This document shows positions 42,668-51,759 of a DNA stretch of 64,000 nt, one piece after another. Every line of letters begins with the position of its first letter. Within the stretch, counting starts at the first letter, position 1. Source of the DNA: Leeuwenhoekiella sp044542075 (lineage in GTDB: Bacteria > Bacteroidota > Bacteroidia > Flavobacteriales > Flavobacteriaceae); the NCBI RefSeq assembly GCF_044542075.1, contig NZ_JBITTU010000001.1, positions 496,001 through 560,000 on the forward strand, read 5' to 3'. Below the pieces are notes generated by a model, which saw only the letters and a list, made by a program, of their open reading frames with translations, had not been told where the DNA came from and searched no databases. The position numbers and the translations under genes are program-made.

Positions 42668-43429
42668 TTGAAAAAACATCTCTGCTTTTACGTATTTGTA
42701 TTTATTGTAATTAGCTGCAAAAAAAAGGAATCTCCATTAACTTTTAAAAATACCATTTACAATGCAACCACTATTGAAACTTGTAATATGGGTATGTGTC
42801 CTGAGCTCGATATTGAAAGATTGACCGCGCTTGGGGATGCTAAACTAGCAGACTCTATCAATAAAGCTGTAGAGCGTGTGCTAGTAAGCAATCTTGTTAT
42901 TAACCCCGATGAGATTCCTAAAATAAAAACTCTGGATGAAGCGATTGCAAACTTTATTTCAAGTCACAGAAATTATCATGATGAATTTCCTGAGACAAAT
43001 GCCGGCTATGAATTTAGCAGCAAATCTGCCATAAGCTTAAACGGCAGCGAACTACTAAGTATCGTTTTTGACACTTATAGTTTTTGGGGAGGAGCTCACG
43101 GTTATGGTAGCACCACCTATCTAAATATTGATAAACAAACCGGAAAATCTCTTAACACAGAAAATCTTATTGATAATGAACCCGCATTTTTAAAACTAGC
43201 GGAGCAAAAATTTAGATCTCAAAAAGGGATTTCTGAAAATGAAAGTATTAACAGCACCGGTTATTTCTTTGAAAATGATCAATTTATTTTACCGGCTAAT
43301 ATAGGATTTACTGAAAACGAAATGACTTTAATTTACAACCCATACGAAGTAGCATCCTACGCTGAAGGTCAAATAATAATTAAAATCCCCTTAAACGAAG
43401 TAACCCCATTTCTTAAACTAAGCCTATAG
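42668..43429 (+). CDS. DUF3298/RsiV-like lipoprotein
   Basis: 253 residues starting at TTG (42668). No ATG is in frame before the lipobox, and the only ATG just upstream (42641) runs into a stop after four codons. Signal peptide with lipobox VISC (Cys 17), then KKKESP. The N-terminal DUF4163-like part is about 30-110. The C-terminal DUF3298 domain has FWGGAHGYGSTTYLNID, the GGAHG hallmark also seen in anti-sigma factor RsiV (a lysozyme-binding protein). Role here unknown. The 3' end overlaps the convergent DinB-family gene by 17 bases. Confidence 0.82.
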   Translation: MKKHLCFYVFVFIVISCKKKESPLTFKNTIYNATTIETCNMGMCPELDIERLTALGDAKLADSINKAVERVLVSNLVINPDEIPKIKTLDEAIANFISSHRNYHDEFPETNAGYEFSSKSAISLNGSELLSIVFDTYSFWGGAHGYGSTTYLNIDKQTGKSLNTENLIDNEPAFLKLAEQKFRSQKGISENESINSTGYFFENDQFILPANIGFTENEMTLIYNPYEVASYAEGQIIIKIPLNEVTPFLKLSL

Positions 43430-43889
43430 CATGGCGTAAGGCCAGGACAGAACCCAAGTGAATACCTTCGTGAAAATTATTAAAAGCAAGAGCATCATCA
43501 ACATTGTTTAATGTGCTTCCGGTAGATACTGTGTACACATTAAATTCTTTAAATATACCAGCGGCATAATCTGTGGCGGTATGGTCTATTGTTGTGCTTA
43601 AAAGTTCACAAATTTCGACTAATTCTTCTTGAGAAACATCGCGTTCAGGTTTTGTCCCTTTACGATACATATCTATAAAATCTGATGATACACGGGGCTT
43701 TATACCAGAAAGCAGATATACTAAAACTTGCTGTGTTGCAATGACGTGTGCAATATTCCAGATGATGTTATTATTAAACCCGGCAGGTATCTTATTTAAA
43801 TTTTCAAGTGATATGGTCTCAAGAAATCCTTTAAAAATTTGACGGTTTTTCCTACTTATATCAAGTGTATATTCAAAAGTGAACGGCAT
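43413..43889 (-). CDS. DinB superfamily protein
   Basis: 158 residues, a four-helix bundle. The metal-site histidines of the DinB/YfiT fold are visible: H in WNIAHVIATQQ (about residue 48) and the pair in NNFHEGIHLGSVLALRHAI (about 138-152). The family includes metal-dependent thiol transferases such as bacillithiol S-transferases. The actual substrate cannot be read. Convergent overlap with the DUF3298 gene. Cytosolic. Confidence 0.85.
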   Translation of the reverse strand: MPFTFEYTLDISRKNRQIFKGFLETISLENLNKIPAGFNNNIIWNIAHVIATQQVLVYLLSGIKPRVSSDFIDMYRKGTKPERDVSQEELVEICELLSTTIDHTATDYAAGIFKEFNVYTVSTGSTLNNVDDALAFNNFHEGIHLGSVLALRHAIGLV

Positions 43890-43971
43890 GATTTTAATTT
43901 TTTCTAAAAGTACTATTTTAGAAGTAAAAGCAATTACTTTGTAACTTGAAGAATATTTTAAACTTCTTATT

Positions 43972-44325
43972 TTGAAAAAAGTCTATTATTTATCTACCTG
44001 CGATACATGTGCACGCATTTTAAAAGAGATTGAATTGCCTTCTGCATTCATCAAACAGGATTTAAAAACGGATCCCATAACTGAAGAGCAACTAAACGAA
44101 TTGCATAACCTAACCGGAAGTTTTGAAATGCTTTTTAGCAAACGAGCTCGCCTTTATAAAGAACGTGGTCTAAATACACAAAATCTTGAGGAACGCGATT
44201 TTGAAGAACTCATTTTAGAACACTATACATTTCTAAAAAGACCCGTAATCATAAATAATGACAAAATTTTTGTAGGCAACAGTAAAAAAGTAGTGACAGA
44301 AGCCAAAGCTTCAATTCACCCTTAA
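43972..44325 (+). CDS. ArsC/Spx-like thioredoxin-fold protein
   Basis: 117 residues beginning at TTG (43972); no in-frame ATG exists nearby. The C-x-x-C motif STCDTCARIL (C10, C13) starts the thioredoxin fold. The middle insert and ending FLKRPVIINNDKIFVGNSKK fit the ArsC/Spx family (arsenate reductase-like, YffB/MgsR). Arg residues typical of true ArsC anion binding are not clearly placed, so arsenate reduction is uncertain. It is followed six bases later by a DMT transporter gene and likely co-transcribed with it. Confidence 0.78.
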   Translation: MKKVYYLSTCDTCARILKEIELPSAFIKQDLKTDPITEEQLNELHNLTGSFEMLFSKRARLYKERGLNTQNLEERDFEELILEHYTFLKRPVIINNDKIFVGNSKKVVTEAKASIHP

Positions 44326-44331
44326 ACTGTA

Positions 44332-45228
44332 ATGAACAAGCGTGTATTAGCCCTCCTTGCAGCCACCGGTGCCAGCACCATTTACGGAGTAAATCACACG
44401 TTAGCAAAAGGTGTTATGCCTACTTATATAGGCGCTTACGGTTTTATTCTTTTGCGAGTTTTGGGCGCTTCAGCTTTATTCTGGCTGGCAAGTATTTTTA
44501 CAAAGTCAGAAAAAATAGACCCTAAGGATTATCGGCGATTACTTGGCTGTGCCGTCTTTGGTATGTTTATAAATATGCTTGCTTTTTTTAAAGGATTAAG
44601 CTTATCTACACCTATAAATAGTTCTGTTATTATTACGTTATCTCCCGTAATTCTTTTAATTCTCTCCGCAATTTTTCTAAAAGAAAAAATAGGATTTATT
44701 AAGATTTTAGGGATTGCTATAGGAATGCTAGGAGCACTTATACTTGTATTATTTGGTGCATCGCAGCAACCTAATGCACCTAATATACCTTTAGGCAATG
44801 TGCTGTTTTTTATAAACGGTGCAACGTATGCGGTTTACCTTATTTTAGTCAAACCCATCACCCACAAATATTCAACAATTACACTAATGAAATGGCTGTT
44901 TCTGACCGGTGTCATTCTCAATTTACCTTTTACTATAACCGAATTTACAGCTGTAGACTGGCTAGAACTACCTACAAGAGCAATTTGGATTATGATATTT
45001 GTAGTTGCCGGCACCACATTTTCTACCTATTTTCTCAACCTCTACGCCTTGAAAACCTTAAAAGCTTCTACGGTAGGAGCATTTATATATCTGCAGCCAC
45101 TTATTGCTGTAATCTTTGCTGTTCTAGTGGGTGCAGACAGAATTACCCCTATACGCGCAATAGCGGGTCTTTTAATATTTACGGGGGTTTATTTGTCTAC
45201 CCGAACAAAGAAAACGGTTACTTCTTAA
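44332..45228 (+). CDS. DMT superfamily transporter (EamA)
   Basis: 298 residues with ten hydrophobic segments arranged as two EamA repeats (about 8-145 and 155-292). Conserved features: TIYGVNHTLAKG near the first helix, STPINSSVIITLSPVILLIL in the first repeat, and FIYLQPLIAVIFAVLVGAD in the second. A metabolite exporter or uptake carrier in the inner membrane; substrate unknown. It follows the ArsC-like gene and overlaps the convergent thioesterase gene by four bases. Confidence 0.9.
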   Translation: MNKRVLALLAATGASTIYGVNHTLAKGVMPTYIGAYGFILLRVLGASALFWLASIFTKSEKIDPKDYRRLLGCAVFGMFINMLAFFKGLSLSTPINSSVIITLSPVILLILSAIFLKEKIGFIKILGIAIGMLGALILVLFGASQQPNAPNIPLGNVLFFINGATYAVYLILVKPITHKYSTITLMKWLFLTGVILNLPFTITEFTAVDWLELPTRAIWIMIFVVAGTTFSTYFLNLYALKTLKASTVGAFIYLQPLIAVIFAVLVGADRITPIRAIAGLLIFTGVYLSTRTKKTVTS

Positions 45229-45701
45229 CTTAAATCCTGGGGTTTCTTACCATATCTGCGTGTATCTTCTTTAGTAAGCGTTTTAAAATCTTCAGTGCGC
45301 TCTAAAGTTGAAAGATTGTCTATAAGCTCTTTAGGTAATGCTGTAAGTTTGCGTTCTTTTAAATCGATCCAGGCACCCATCATTTCGCAACTTGCAAAAT
45401 TTCGGCCTTTGTGATCGTAGAAGTTATGCAAAAATTCAAAGTACATCCCGTCTTCAGCGATACCCTTTAACTGTAGGGATACCGTCACAGGCTTCCCTGC
45501 AAATACTTCTTTAAAATAATACATATGCTCGTAAAATACTACTGGGCCTATGTTATACTTAGCCATTTCCTGATGACCAAATCCGTTTTCCATTAAAAAA
45601 GCCATACGTGTATGACTCATAAAATTTATATAAGCGCTGTTTGCTAGATGTCTGTTTGCATCTATATCACTCCAGCGTATTTCAAATTGTTTTGTATACA
45701 T
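45225..45701 (-). CDS. Hotdog-fold acyl-CoA thioesterase (4HBT/YbgC-like)
   Basis: 158 residues. The opening FEIRWSDIDANRHLANSAYI is the 4-hydroxybenzoyl-CoA thioesterase signature, with the catalytic Asp in SDID. It has a single hotdog domain and a slightly extended C-terminus (DTRRYGKKPQ). It hydrolyses a short or aryl acyl-CoA in the cytosol; the exact substrate is not determined. Convergent with the DMT transporter and divergent from bestrophin. Confidence 0.88.
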   Translation of the reverse strand: MYTKQFEIRWSDIDANRHLANSAYINFMSHTRMAFLMENGFGHQEMAKYNIGPVVFYEHMYYFKEVFAGKPVTVSLQLKGIAEDGMYFEFLHNFYDHKGRNFASCEMMGAWIDLKERKLTALPKELIDNLSTLERTEDFKTLTKEDTRRYGKKPQDLS

Positions 45702-45718
45702 AAGTCTCTTTTGAAACG

Positions 45719-45726
45719 CAAATATA
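45719..45726 (-). promoter_or_regulatory. -7 box of the thioesterase gene
   Basis: TATATTTG on the minus strand, 17 bases before the ATG at 45701. Exact TAnnTTTG. No clear -33 element. Confidence 0.45.
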
Positions 45727-45796
45727 TTGAAATATCCTATGCGTGCATACTATTTAAAATTACCTTAATACGTATTCCATTCATTAAGAATCACTT

Positions 45797-45804
45797 TATC
45801 TTTG
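45797..45804 (+). promoter_or_regulatory. -7 box of the bestrophin-YheT unit
   Basis: TATCTTTG, exact match, 19 bases before the ATG at 45824. The upstream -33 element is weak. Confidence 0.5.
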
Positions 45805-45823
45805 ACCAGAATAATAAGAACAT

Positions 45824-46846
45824 ATGCTAATTAGAAGAAATATAAGCTGGAAGTTAATTTTGCGTTATACATGGAAAGAGCTTCTGTTTTTTCTAGTTTA
45901 TTCTCTAGCCATTTTTTTTGTGTACCACTATTTAGGCTGGTATTTTATAGATATACCTTTTGAACCGTTGACAGTTATAGGTATTGCTGTCTCTTTTTAC
46001 CTTGGTTTTAAAAACAGTCAGAGTTATGATCGCTTTTGGGAAGGTCGTAAAATATGGGGAATGATTGTAAACTGGAGTCGCACCTGGGGTATACGAGTAT
46101 TAAGCCTTATAAGTATAGATGACCCTATTGCAGAAAAAGAAATAAGGAGAGATTTATTCTACAGACATATCGCCTGGCTTAATGCCTTACGCGTTCAATT
46201 AAGACAGCCACGTACCTGGAGTCTTCAGGAAGGTGCACTAGTTGAACGTCTTTTTGACCGCCATGCTGAACGTAACCAAGAAAGTAGTGAAGTGCATCAA
46301 TATGTAGGGCAGAGTGAATATGATGAGACTAAAGACAGAGCTAACCCCGCAACACATCTTTTAAAAAATCAAGCTTTAATACTACAACGCTTAAGAAAAG
46401 ATCAGGTTATAGATGGCTTTCAAGAAATGCAATTACAAGAAGCTTTGGCAAAATTCTATGATTTTCAGGGGATGTGTGAACGTATAAAAAATACTCCATT
46501 TCCGAGACAATACGGTTATTTTTCTAAAGTGTTTACCTGGATATTTGTATTACTGCTTCCGCTAGGTCTATTAAATATTTTTGAAAATCACGTTTCTGAA
46601 GATATTGAACCCGCAAGACAGATTGCTTTTATGTTTTTGCAAATGATTCCGTTTACAATATTAATAATGTGGATTTTTACCACTATGGAATATGTAGGAG
46701 ACAACAGTGAAGATCCTTTTGAAGGTAAAGCTAATGATGTGCCTATGACCGCGCTTTGTCGCACTATAGAAATAGATTTACGGGATATGCTTGATGAAGA
46801 GAATTTACCTGAAAGTATAAAACCTAAAGATGATATCTTATATTAA
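45824..46846 (+). CDS. Bestrophin family ion channel
   Basis: 340 residues. Four hydrophobic segments: about 18-38, 44-62, 230-252 and 265-285. Signature FYLGFKNSQSYDRFWEGRKIWG lies after the second segment (positions about 65-87), as in prokaryotic bestrophins (UPF0187/RFP-TM). Cytosolic helices between carry EDPFEGKANDVPM near 303, the conserved acidic region. It forms a pentameric inner-membrane channel; bacterial members conduct cations or anions. The stop overlaps the next start by one base. Confidence 0.92.
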   Translation: MLIRRNISWKLILRYTWKELLFFLVYSLAIFFVYHYLGWYFIDIPFEPLTVIGIAVSFYLGFKNSQSYDRFWEGRKIWGMIVNWSRTWGIRVLSLISIDDPIAEKEIRRDLFYRHIAWLNALRVQLRQPRTWSLQEGALVERLFDRHAERNQESSEVHQYVGQSEYDETKDRANPATHLLKNQALILQRLRKDQVIDGFQEMQLQEALAKFYDFQGMCERIKNTPFPRQYGYFSKVFTWIFVLLLPLGLLNIFENHVSEDIEPARQIAFMFLQMIPFTILIMWIFTTMEYVGDNSEDPFEGKANDVPMTALCRTIEIDLRDMLDEENLPESIKPKDDILY

Positions 46847-47823
46847 TGCCATTAATTGAATCTACGTATACCGCTAAAGGGCCTTTTAAAAACACGCATT
46901 TCAACACGATTTTTGCTGCAAAGTTAAGACGTGTATACGGTGTTAAGCAAAAACGGGAACGCGTTGTTTTATCAGACGGCGATTTTATAGATATTGATTG
47001 GAGTTATTCTAAGAACACCGAGACACAATCAAAGACTGTTCTACTCTTTCATGGTCTCGAAGGGACCGCTAAAAGAACCTACATGTTAGGTACCGTAAAG
47101 CAACTCATACATAATGGTTATGATTGTGCAGCGATAAATTTACGTAGTTGCAGCGGTGAGATTAATACTAAACTAAGATCGTATCATTCTGGAGCATCAG
47201 AAGACGTGGCTGAAATTATTAGTCACATTAATGCCATTAAAGAAACTACTCAGTTATATTTATGTGGCTTTAGTCTGGGCGGCAATCTCATTTTAAAATA
47301 TTTAGGAGAAAACCGAGAACGACCAGACAATATTATTGCTGCTGTTGCCATTTCTACTCCCATAGATTTATTTGATTCTCTAGGAGCTTTAGAAAAACGC
47401 GGAAACTGGGTTTATAGATGGTCATTTCTCAAAGATTTACGCGCAAAATACAAGATGAAACTCCTTAATTTTCCTGAAGGATTAAATGCAGAGAACTATA
47501 AAAAAATTAAATCGCTGCGCTTATTTGATGAGTATTATACGGCTCCTGCTCACGGCTTTAAAAATGCCCTTGACTATTACACAAAGAGCAGCAGTAGTCA
47601 GTTTTTAAAGCAAATAAAAGTACCTGTATTGCTTTTAAATGCTAAAGACGACAGTTTTCTAAATGAAAAATGTTATCCTGTTTCAGTCTCTAAATCGCAC
47701 AAATTTATACATTTAGAGATGCCTGATAGAGGGGGTCACGTAGGGTTTATGACCACTAAAAGAACTACCTATAATGAGGAGCGCACACTAGCTTTTTTTA
47801 ATACACAAATTCCTAAATCTTAA
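46846..47823 (+). CDS. YheT-family alpha/beta hydrolase
   Basis: 325 residues. Nucleophile elbow LCGFSLGGNLILKYLGE (Ser about 145), oxyanion segment LFHGLEGTAKRTYM (about 66), catalytic Asp in LLNAKDDSFL (about 268) and His in GGHVGFM (about 299). The N-terminus PFKNTHFNTIFAAKLRR is typical of the YheT/ABHD1-3 group, which hydrolyses esters or phospholipids. Cytosolic by lack of a signal peptide. Translation is coupled to the bestrophin gene (TAATG). Confidence 0.9.
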   Translation: MPLIESTYTAKGPFKNTHFNTIFAAKLRRVYGVKQKRERVVLSDGDFIDIDWSYSKNTETQSKTVLLFHGLEGTAKRTYMLGTVKQLIHNGYDCAAINLRSCSGEINTKLRSYHSGASEDVAEIISHINAIKETTQLYLCGFSLGGNLILKYLGENRERPDNIIAAVAISTPIDLFDSLGALEKRGNWVYRWSFLKDLRAKYKMKLLNFPEGLNAENYKKIKSLRLFDEYYTAPAHGFKNALDYYTKSSSSQFLKQIKVPVLLLNAKDDSFLNEKCYPVSVSKSHKFIHLEMPDRGGHVGFMTTKRTTYNEERTLAFFNTQIPKS

Positions 47824-47849
47824 AGTATTCCTATTAACCATAGAGAGTG

Positions 47850-47880
47850 TTGGCTCACTCTAAATTGTTACGTATATTAG
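47850..47880 (+). promoter_or_regulatory. Promoter of the azurin gene
   Basis: TTG (47850-47852), 20 bases, TATATTAG (47873-47880), seven of eight to the consensus. Transcript would start about 15 bases before the ATG at 47902. Confidence 0.45.
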
Positions 47881-47901
47881 CCCTTACCAAAACAAAAACT
47901 A

Positions 47902-48414
47902 ATGAAAACATTTAAACTCACACTTATTTTTGCGCTTTCTCTATTACTTGTAAACTGCGGAGATAAAGAAAATAAGGAAGAAAAAGAAACTGTAAAAATT
48001 GGCGCTAACAACACATCTACGTCTAAGAAAGCTGACGAGAATGTAACTGAAGTTGTTCTTCTAGCCACAGACTTAATGCAGTTTGATAAGAATGAAATTC
48101 GCGTTGCTGCAGGTAAAAAAGTAAAATTAACCTTACGTCATACTGGTAAACAACCTGTTGAAGTTATGGGTCACAATTTTGTTTTGTTAACGCAAGGCAC
48201 AGAGATTCCTGCTTTTGGCGCTAAAGCTTCTGCAGCTAGAGATAACGGTTATATTCCAGAAGGTACAGACGAAGTAATCGTAAATACAAAAATGTTAGGT
48301 GGCGGCCAGTCAGATACTATAGAATTTGATGCACCTGAACCTGGTACCTATGAATTTATTTGTAGTTTTCCCGGTCATTATAGTGTAATGAAAGGTAAGT
48401 TTATTGTAGAGTAA
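47902..48414 (+). CDS. Azurin, lipoprotein form
   Basis: 170 residues. Lipobox VNC with C19, then GDKENKEEKE. The cupredoxin domain (about 48-170) keeps all copper ligands: H91 in MGHNFVLL, C154 in FICSFPGHY, H159 and M163 in SVMKGKF. It carries single electrons in the periplasm, tethered to a membrane. Flavobacteria use such proteins with cytochrome c oxidases. Single gene with its own promoter and a strong terminator. Its position next to the trehalase/dehydrogenase region is suggestive but may be chance. Confidence 0.93.
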   Translation: MKTFKLTLIFALSLLLVNCGDKENKEEKETVKIGANNTSTSKKADENVTEVVLLATDLMQFDKNEIRVAAGKKVKLTLRHTGKQPVEVMGHNFVLLTQGTEIPAFGAKASAARDNGYIPEGTDEVIVNTKMLGGGQSDTIEFDAPEPGTYEFICSFPGHYSVMKGKFIVE

Positions 48415-48436
48415 ACTGCATAACTTAAATACTAAC

Positions 48437-48480
48437 TAAAAGCCCAAAAGTTATCAGAACTGATCAATTTTTGGGCTTTT
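48437..48480 (+). terminator. Intrinsic terminator after the azurin gene
   Basis: A 12-base perfect stem AAAAGCCCAAAA / TTTTGGGCTTTT with a loop of about 18 bases, running into T5. It cleanly separates azurin from trehalase. Confidence 0.88.
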
Positions 48481-48501
48481 TAGCACTAAAAAAAGTCTGA
48501 T

Positions 48502-50106
48502 ATGATTAAATGCTATTCCCTAATACTTGCAACCCTAATGACATTTTCAGTTACTTCCTGTAAAAAAGAATCTAAAACAGATTCTGCTATGCAGGAGCCA
48601 ATAAATTTTCCTAATAAAAATCTAGATCCTATAGATCGTTATGGTAATCTTCTTATAGATGTACAAACCAATCGCGTATTTCCTGACGGAAAGACATTTG
48701 TAGATTGCGAACCTAAATTTCCTTCAGACAGTATTTTAGCAAATTACAATCGTCTTAAAGAACTTCCTGATTTTGATTTAAAAGCATTTGTACTTGAGAA
48801 TTTTACACTCCCTGAGATTTCTACTTCAACTTTTGAATCTGATACTACTCGTACAACAGCAGAACATATTAATGCACTTTGGCCCTATTTAAAAAGAGAT
48901 GCAGATGCGGTAGAAAATGGCTCTAGAATCTCATTACCCAATGCCTATATTGTACCCGGCGGTCGTTTTCAAGAAGTATATTATTGGGATAGTTATTTTA
49001 TTTTATTAGGATTGAAAGATGCCGGTGAGGTTGAATTAATTGAAAATATCTTAGATAACTTTGCATATCAAATAGAGACTATAGGTTTTATCCCTAACGG
49101 AAACAGAACTTACTATCTAGGTCGATCACAACCTCCATTTTTTGCTGAAATGGTAAACCTTCTTGCAAGTATTAAAGAGGAGAAAGAAGTGTTTTTAAAA
49201 TATCACGATGCCCTTGAAAAAGAATATGATTTCTGGATGAAAGGAGGAAAAGGTCTTACCGAAGATTCTGCTATAGACCGTGTTGTAAAAATGCCAGACG
49301 GAAGCTTATTAAACAGATACTACAGTAATACCATAACTCCCCGTGCAGAAAGCTATCTTGAAGATGTTACGACGGCAGAAGAGTCTGGTAGAAATGCCGC
49401 AGAAGTATATCTAAATATTTCAGCAGCCTGCGAGAGCGGTTGGGACTTTAGTAGCAGATGGTTTGAAGACCCTAATGATATTGCGACTATACAAACTACT
49501 GAGATCATTCCTGTAGATTTAAATGCACTACTTTACAATCTTGAACAAACGCTCGCTAAAGCACGTAGGTTTGATAGCGACAAAGAAGGAGCTGAAGAGT
49601 TAGTTGCTGCTGCAGACACTCGTAAAGACGCAATTAACACCTATTTGTATGATTCTAAAAAAGGTGTTTACACAGATTATAATCTAACTAAAAAATCTGC
49701 ATCTCCTACCCTTTCTCTAGCTATGGTTTATCCCCTGTATTTTAAAGTTGCCTCACCGCAGCAAGCAGAATCAGTAGCTAAAGTTTTAGAAAATCAATTT
49801 TTAAAACCGGGAGGTCTGGTTACCACTCTCAAAATTAACACCCAGCAGTGGGATAGTCCTAACGGTTGGCCTCCCCACCAGTGGCTTGCAATACGTGGTC
49901 TTGAAGCCTACGGAAAGAATGCACTTGCAGAACAGATTTCTTCAAGATGGTTGCGTCTTAACGATCAGGTTTACAAACGCACTGGTAAAATGCTTGAAAA
50001 ATATAACGTGATAGACACGTCTCTCGTTGCAGGTGGTGGCGAATACCCTACTCAAGATGGTTTCGGGTGGACAAATGGGGTTTATTTAGACCTTAAAAAG
50101 AATTAA
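48502..50106 (+). CDS. treA: Alpha,alpha-trehalase (GH37) lipoprotein
   Basis: 534 residues. Lipobox VTSC with C20 then KKESKTD, so it is membrane-anchored. GH37 signature 1, PGGRFQEVYYWDSYF, is at 152-166; signature 2, QWDSPNGWPPHQW, near 450. Catalytic acid region SGWDFSSRWF (about 313) and base region GGEYPTQDGFGW (about 513) are intact. It hydrolyses trehalose to glucose in the periplasm. It stands between two strong terminators, convergent with the dehydrogenase-isomerase unit, and could supply or compete for the same disaccharide substrates. Confidence 0.94.
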   Translation: MIKCYSLILATLMTFSVTSCKKESKTDSAMQEPINFPNKNLDPIDRYGNLLIDVQTNRVFPDGKTFVDCEPKFPSDSILANYNRLKELPDFDLKAFVLENFTLPEISTSTFESDTTRTTAEHINALWPYLKRDADAVENGSRISLPNAYIVPGGRFQEVYYWDSYFILLGLKDAGEVELIENILDNFAYQIETIGFIPNGNRTYYLGRSQPPFFAEMVNLLASIKEEKEVFLKYHDALEKEYDFWMKGGKGLTEDSAIDRVVKMPDGSLLNRYYSNTITPRAESYLEDVTTAEESGRNAAEVYLNISAACESGWDFSSRWFEDPNDIATIQTTEIIPVDLNALLYNLEQTLAKARRFDSDKEGAEELVAAADTRKDAINTYLYDSKKGVYTDYNLTKKSASPTLSLAMVYPLYFKVASPQQAESVAKVLENQFLKPGGLVTTLKINTQQWDSPNGWPPHQWLAIRGLEAYGKNALAEQISSRWLRLNDQVYKRTGKMLEKYNVIDTSLVAGGGEYPTQDGFGWTNGVYLDLKKN

Positions 50107-50141
50107 TCACCAAGTAGGTTTACCTATCTTAAAAGCAGAAT

Positions 50142-50183
50142 AAAAACAGGGGTGACTTTTAAAAAAAGTCACCCCTGTTTTTT
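50142..50183. terminator. Bidirectional terminator between trehalase and the TIM-barrel gene
   Basis: A stem of about 19 bases: AAAAACAGGGGTGACTTTT pairs with AAAAGTCACCCCTGTTTTT around a 3-4 base A loop. A and T tracts on either side let it work for both convergent transcripts. Confidence 0.9.
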
Positions 50184-50195
50184 GATGCAGATCTC

Positions 50196-51119
50196 TTAAA
50201 GAAAATTATCACAAGCAATGTAAGCATTTATAACAGCTTGCTCTCCTGCAATACCGGGCTGTGAATTACCGTGCTCCATTCCTAAAATACCTTTGTATCC
50301 TTTGTTATATATATGCTTAAATATATTCTTATAATTAATTTCACCGGTAGTAGGTTCTTTGCGTCCGGGATTATCTCCCATTTGAAAATAAGCAATCTCA
50401 TCCCAGCAGGCGTCAATATTAGGTAAAAGGTTACCCTCCTGTATTTGCTGGTGATAAATATCAAACAAGATTTTACAAGCAGGACTATCTACTGCTTTAC
50501 AAATTTGAAAAGCCTGCGCACTTTCTTTTAAAAACAAACCAGGATGATTATAAAAATTTAGCGGCTCTAAAACCATAACTAAACCTTCAGATTCTAGAAG
50601 CCCAGCAGCCTGTTTCAAAGATTCAATAACGTGTGCTGTTTGATAATTTATATTCTGAGACATATCTACATATCCCGGCACAACAGTCATGTATTTTGCA
50701 CCCACTCGTTTAGCAACTTCTGTGGAAGTTTTTATATCTGTGAGAAACTCATCACGAAGATCTAATTTTCCGCTTGTGAGGTTTGGGGCTGTCCAGTAAA
50801 TTTTATGCGCGACAAAAACACCCATTTGCATATTACGCTGCTGCATAACCTGAGCCATTTTATTTTGTACTGCAACTTCACGATTACGCATCTCGTTATC
50901 TTCAAAAGCAGTAAAACCTTGATCTGCCATAAAATGAAGCTGCGCTATAGGATCATCGCCTGCACTATTTTTAAACATTCCTAAATGTGGTGCATAATGT
51001 AGATTAAATGTATGCCGAGGCAATTTAATCTCGTTTTGCATCGCAAATAATTGAGAACCACCCAGAGCTAAAAAGGAGCCACTAAGGGCTCCTTTCTGTA
51101 TAAATACACGTCTTTTCAT
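50196..51119 (-). CDS. Tat-exported xylose-isomerase-like TIM-barrel protein (hydroxypyruvate isomerase type)
   Basis: 307 residues. Twin-arginine signal MKRRVFIQKGALSGSFLALG (RR at 3-4) directs it to the periplasm. AP-endonuclease-2/xylose-isomerase-like barrel: metal ligands are likely in LVMVLEPLNF (Glu), ILFDIYHQQIQ (Asp, His) and GILGMEHGNS (Glu). Such barrels act as sugar isomerases/epimerases or, in keto-glycoside pathways, as lyases/hydratases. It is the last gene of a row with the gluconate-2-dehydrogenase-subunit-3-like gene (overlap one base) and the GMC dehydrogenase. Exact reaction unknown. Confidence 0.85.
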   Translation of the reverse strand: MKRRVFIQKGALSGSFLALGGSQLFAMQNEIKLPRHTFNLHYAPHLGMFKNSAGDDPIAQLHFMADQGFTAFEDNEMRNREVAVQNKMAQVMQQRNMQMGVFVAHKIYWTAPNLTSGKLDLRDEFLTDIKTSTEVAKRVGAKYMTVVPGYVDMSQNINYQTAHVIESLKQAAGLLESEGLVMVLEPLNFYNHPGLFLKESAQAFQICKAVDSPACKILFDIYHQQIQEGNLLPNIDACWDEIAYFQMGDNPGRKEPTTGEINYKNIFKHIYNKGYKGILGMEHGNSQPGIAGEQAVINAYIACDNFL

Positions 51120-51757
51120 TAGAGTGACATCACTTTTCCACCGCCAGCTTCAGATTCTGGTAAACAGCCAATGTAAGCTCCCGGTATAGGATCGTACCAC
51201 AATACGTTTTCACCCACTTCTTCACTGTTTTTCCAAGCCCAAACCCCAAGATCGCGTACGGCATTCAAATATGCATACGATCCTGCGTGAGCATCAAAAT
51301 CTGCTTTTGGAGCATCGGGGTCTTGAGTTTCAGAAATTCGTTTTACATACCCATCGCGTGTTTCTGTGTCAGCTCCTAAATATTTTGCAACGGCACTTTC
51401 AAAATCTTCATCTTTACCGTCTATCAATTCTTTGTCGTAGTTTTCTTTAAAACTTAGCGCAAAAGCATTAGCTCCAGATTTGAACTCTTCTTTTTGCTTA
51501 TCTCCGGCCACTTCATTCATGTAGCTATCAATAAACTGAGCTAAATTTAAATCTGATGCTCCCGGAGTATCGCCTTTAGGCAAAATCACATCGAGCACTT
51601 TTGTTAATGCGTAGCCATTAGTAGCATTTAAAAAAACGGGCTCCCAATCACTTTTTGGTTCGCTTTTACAACTTTGCAATAAGTTAAAAACAGCAGGGGC
51701 TACCATTACATAACCAGCACCCAGACCTATATTTTTTAAAACCTGTCTTCTTTTCAT
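51119..51757 (-). CDS. Gluconate 2-dehydrogenase subunit 3 family protein with Tat signal
   Basis: 212 residues. Twin-arginine signal MKRRQVLKNIGLGAGYVMVA; the downstream LLQSC could be a lipobox (Cys 30). The mature part matches the small-subunit family PF13618: LDVILPKGDTPGASDLNLAQF near 55-75 and YDPIPGAYIGCLPE near the end. It pairs with the GMC flavoprotein encoded two bases downstream, giving it export and a membrane link. Together they are typical FAD sugar or glycoside dehydrogenases. A cytochrome c subunit is not present here. Confidence 0.9.
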   Translation of the reverse strand: MKRRQVLKNIGLGAGYVMVAPAVFNLLQSCKSEPKSDWEPVFLNATNGYALTKVLDVILPKGDTPGASDLNLAQFIDSYMNEVAGDKQKEEFKSGANAFALSFKENYDKELIDGKDEDFESAVAKYLGADTETRDGYVKRISETQDPDAPKADFDAHAGSYAYLNAVRDLGVWAWKNSEEVGENVLWYDPIPGAYIGCLPESEAGGGKVMSL

Positions 51758-51759
51758 AA

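Noticed and set aside
43972..44325. True arsenate reductase in an arsenic resistance operon
   Set aside because: There is no arsR, arsB or acr3 gene nearby and the anion-binding Arg set is not evident. The neighbour is a DMT transporter of unknown substrate.
44892..45233. Second frame of 113 codons inside the DMT transporter, considered as evidence of frameshift
   Set aside because: The transporter frame is intact with ten hydrophobic segments. The other frame is Cys/Tyr-rich and lacks a plausible protein.
47821..47901. Short inverted repeat AGAGTG-CACTCT before azurin as an operator
   Set aside because: Only six bases per arm and not supported by a second copy, so chance is likely.
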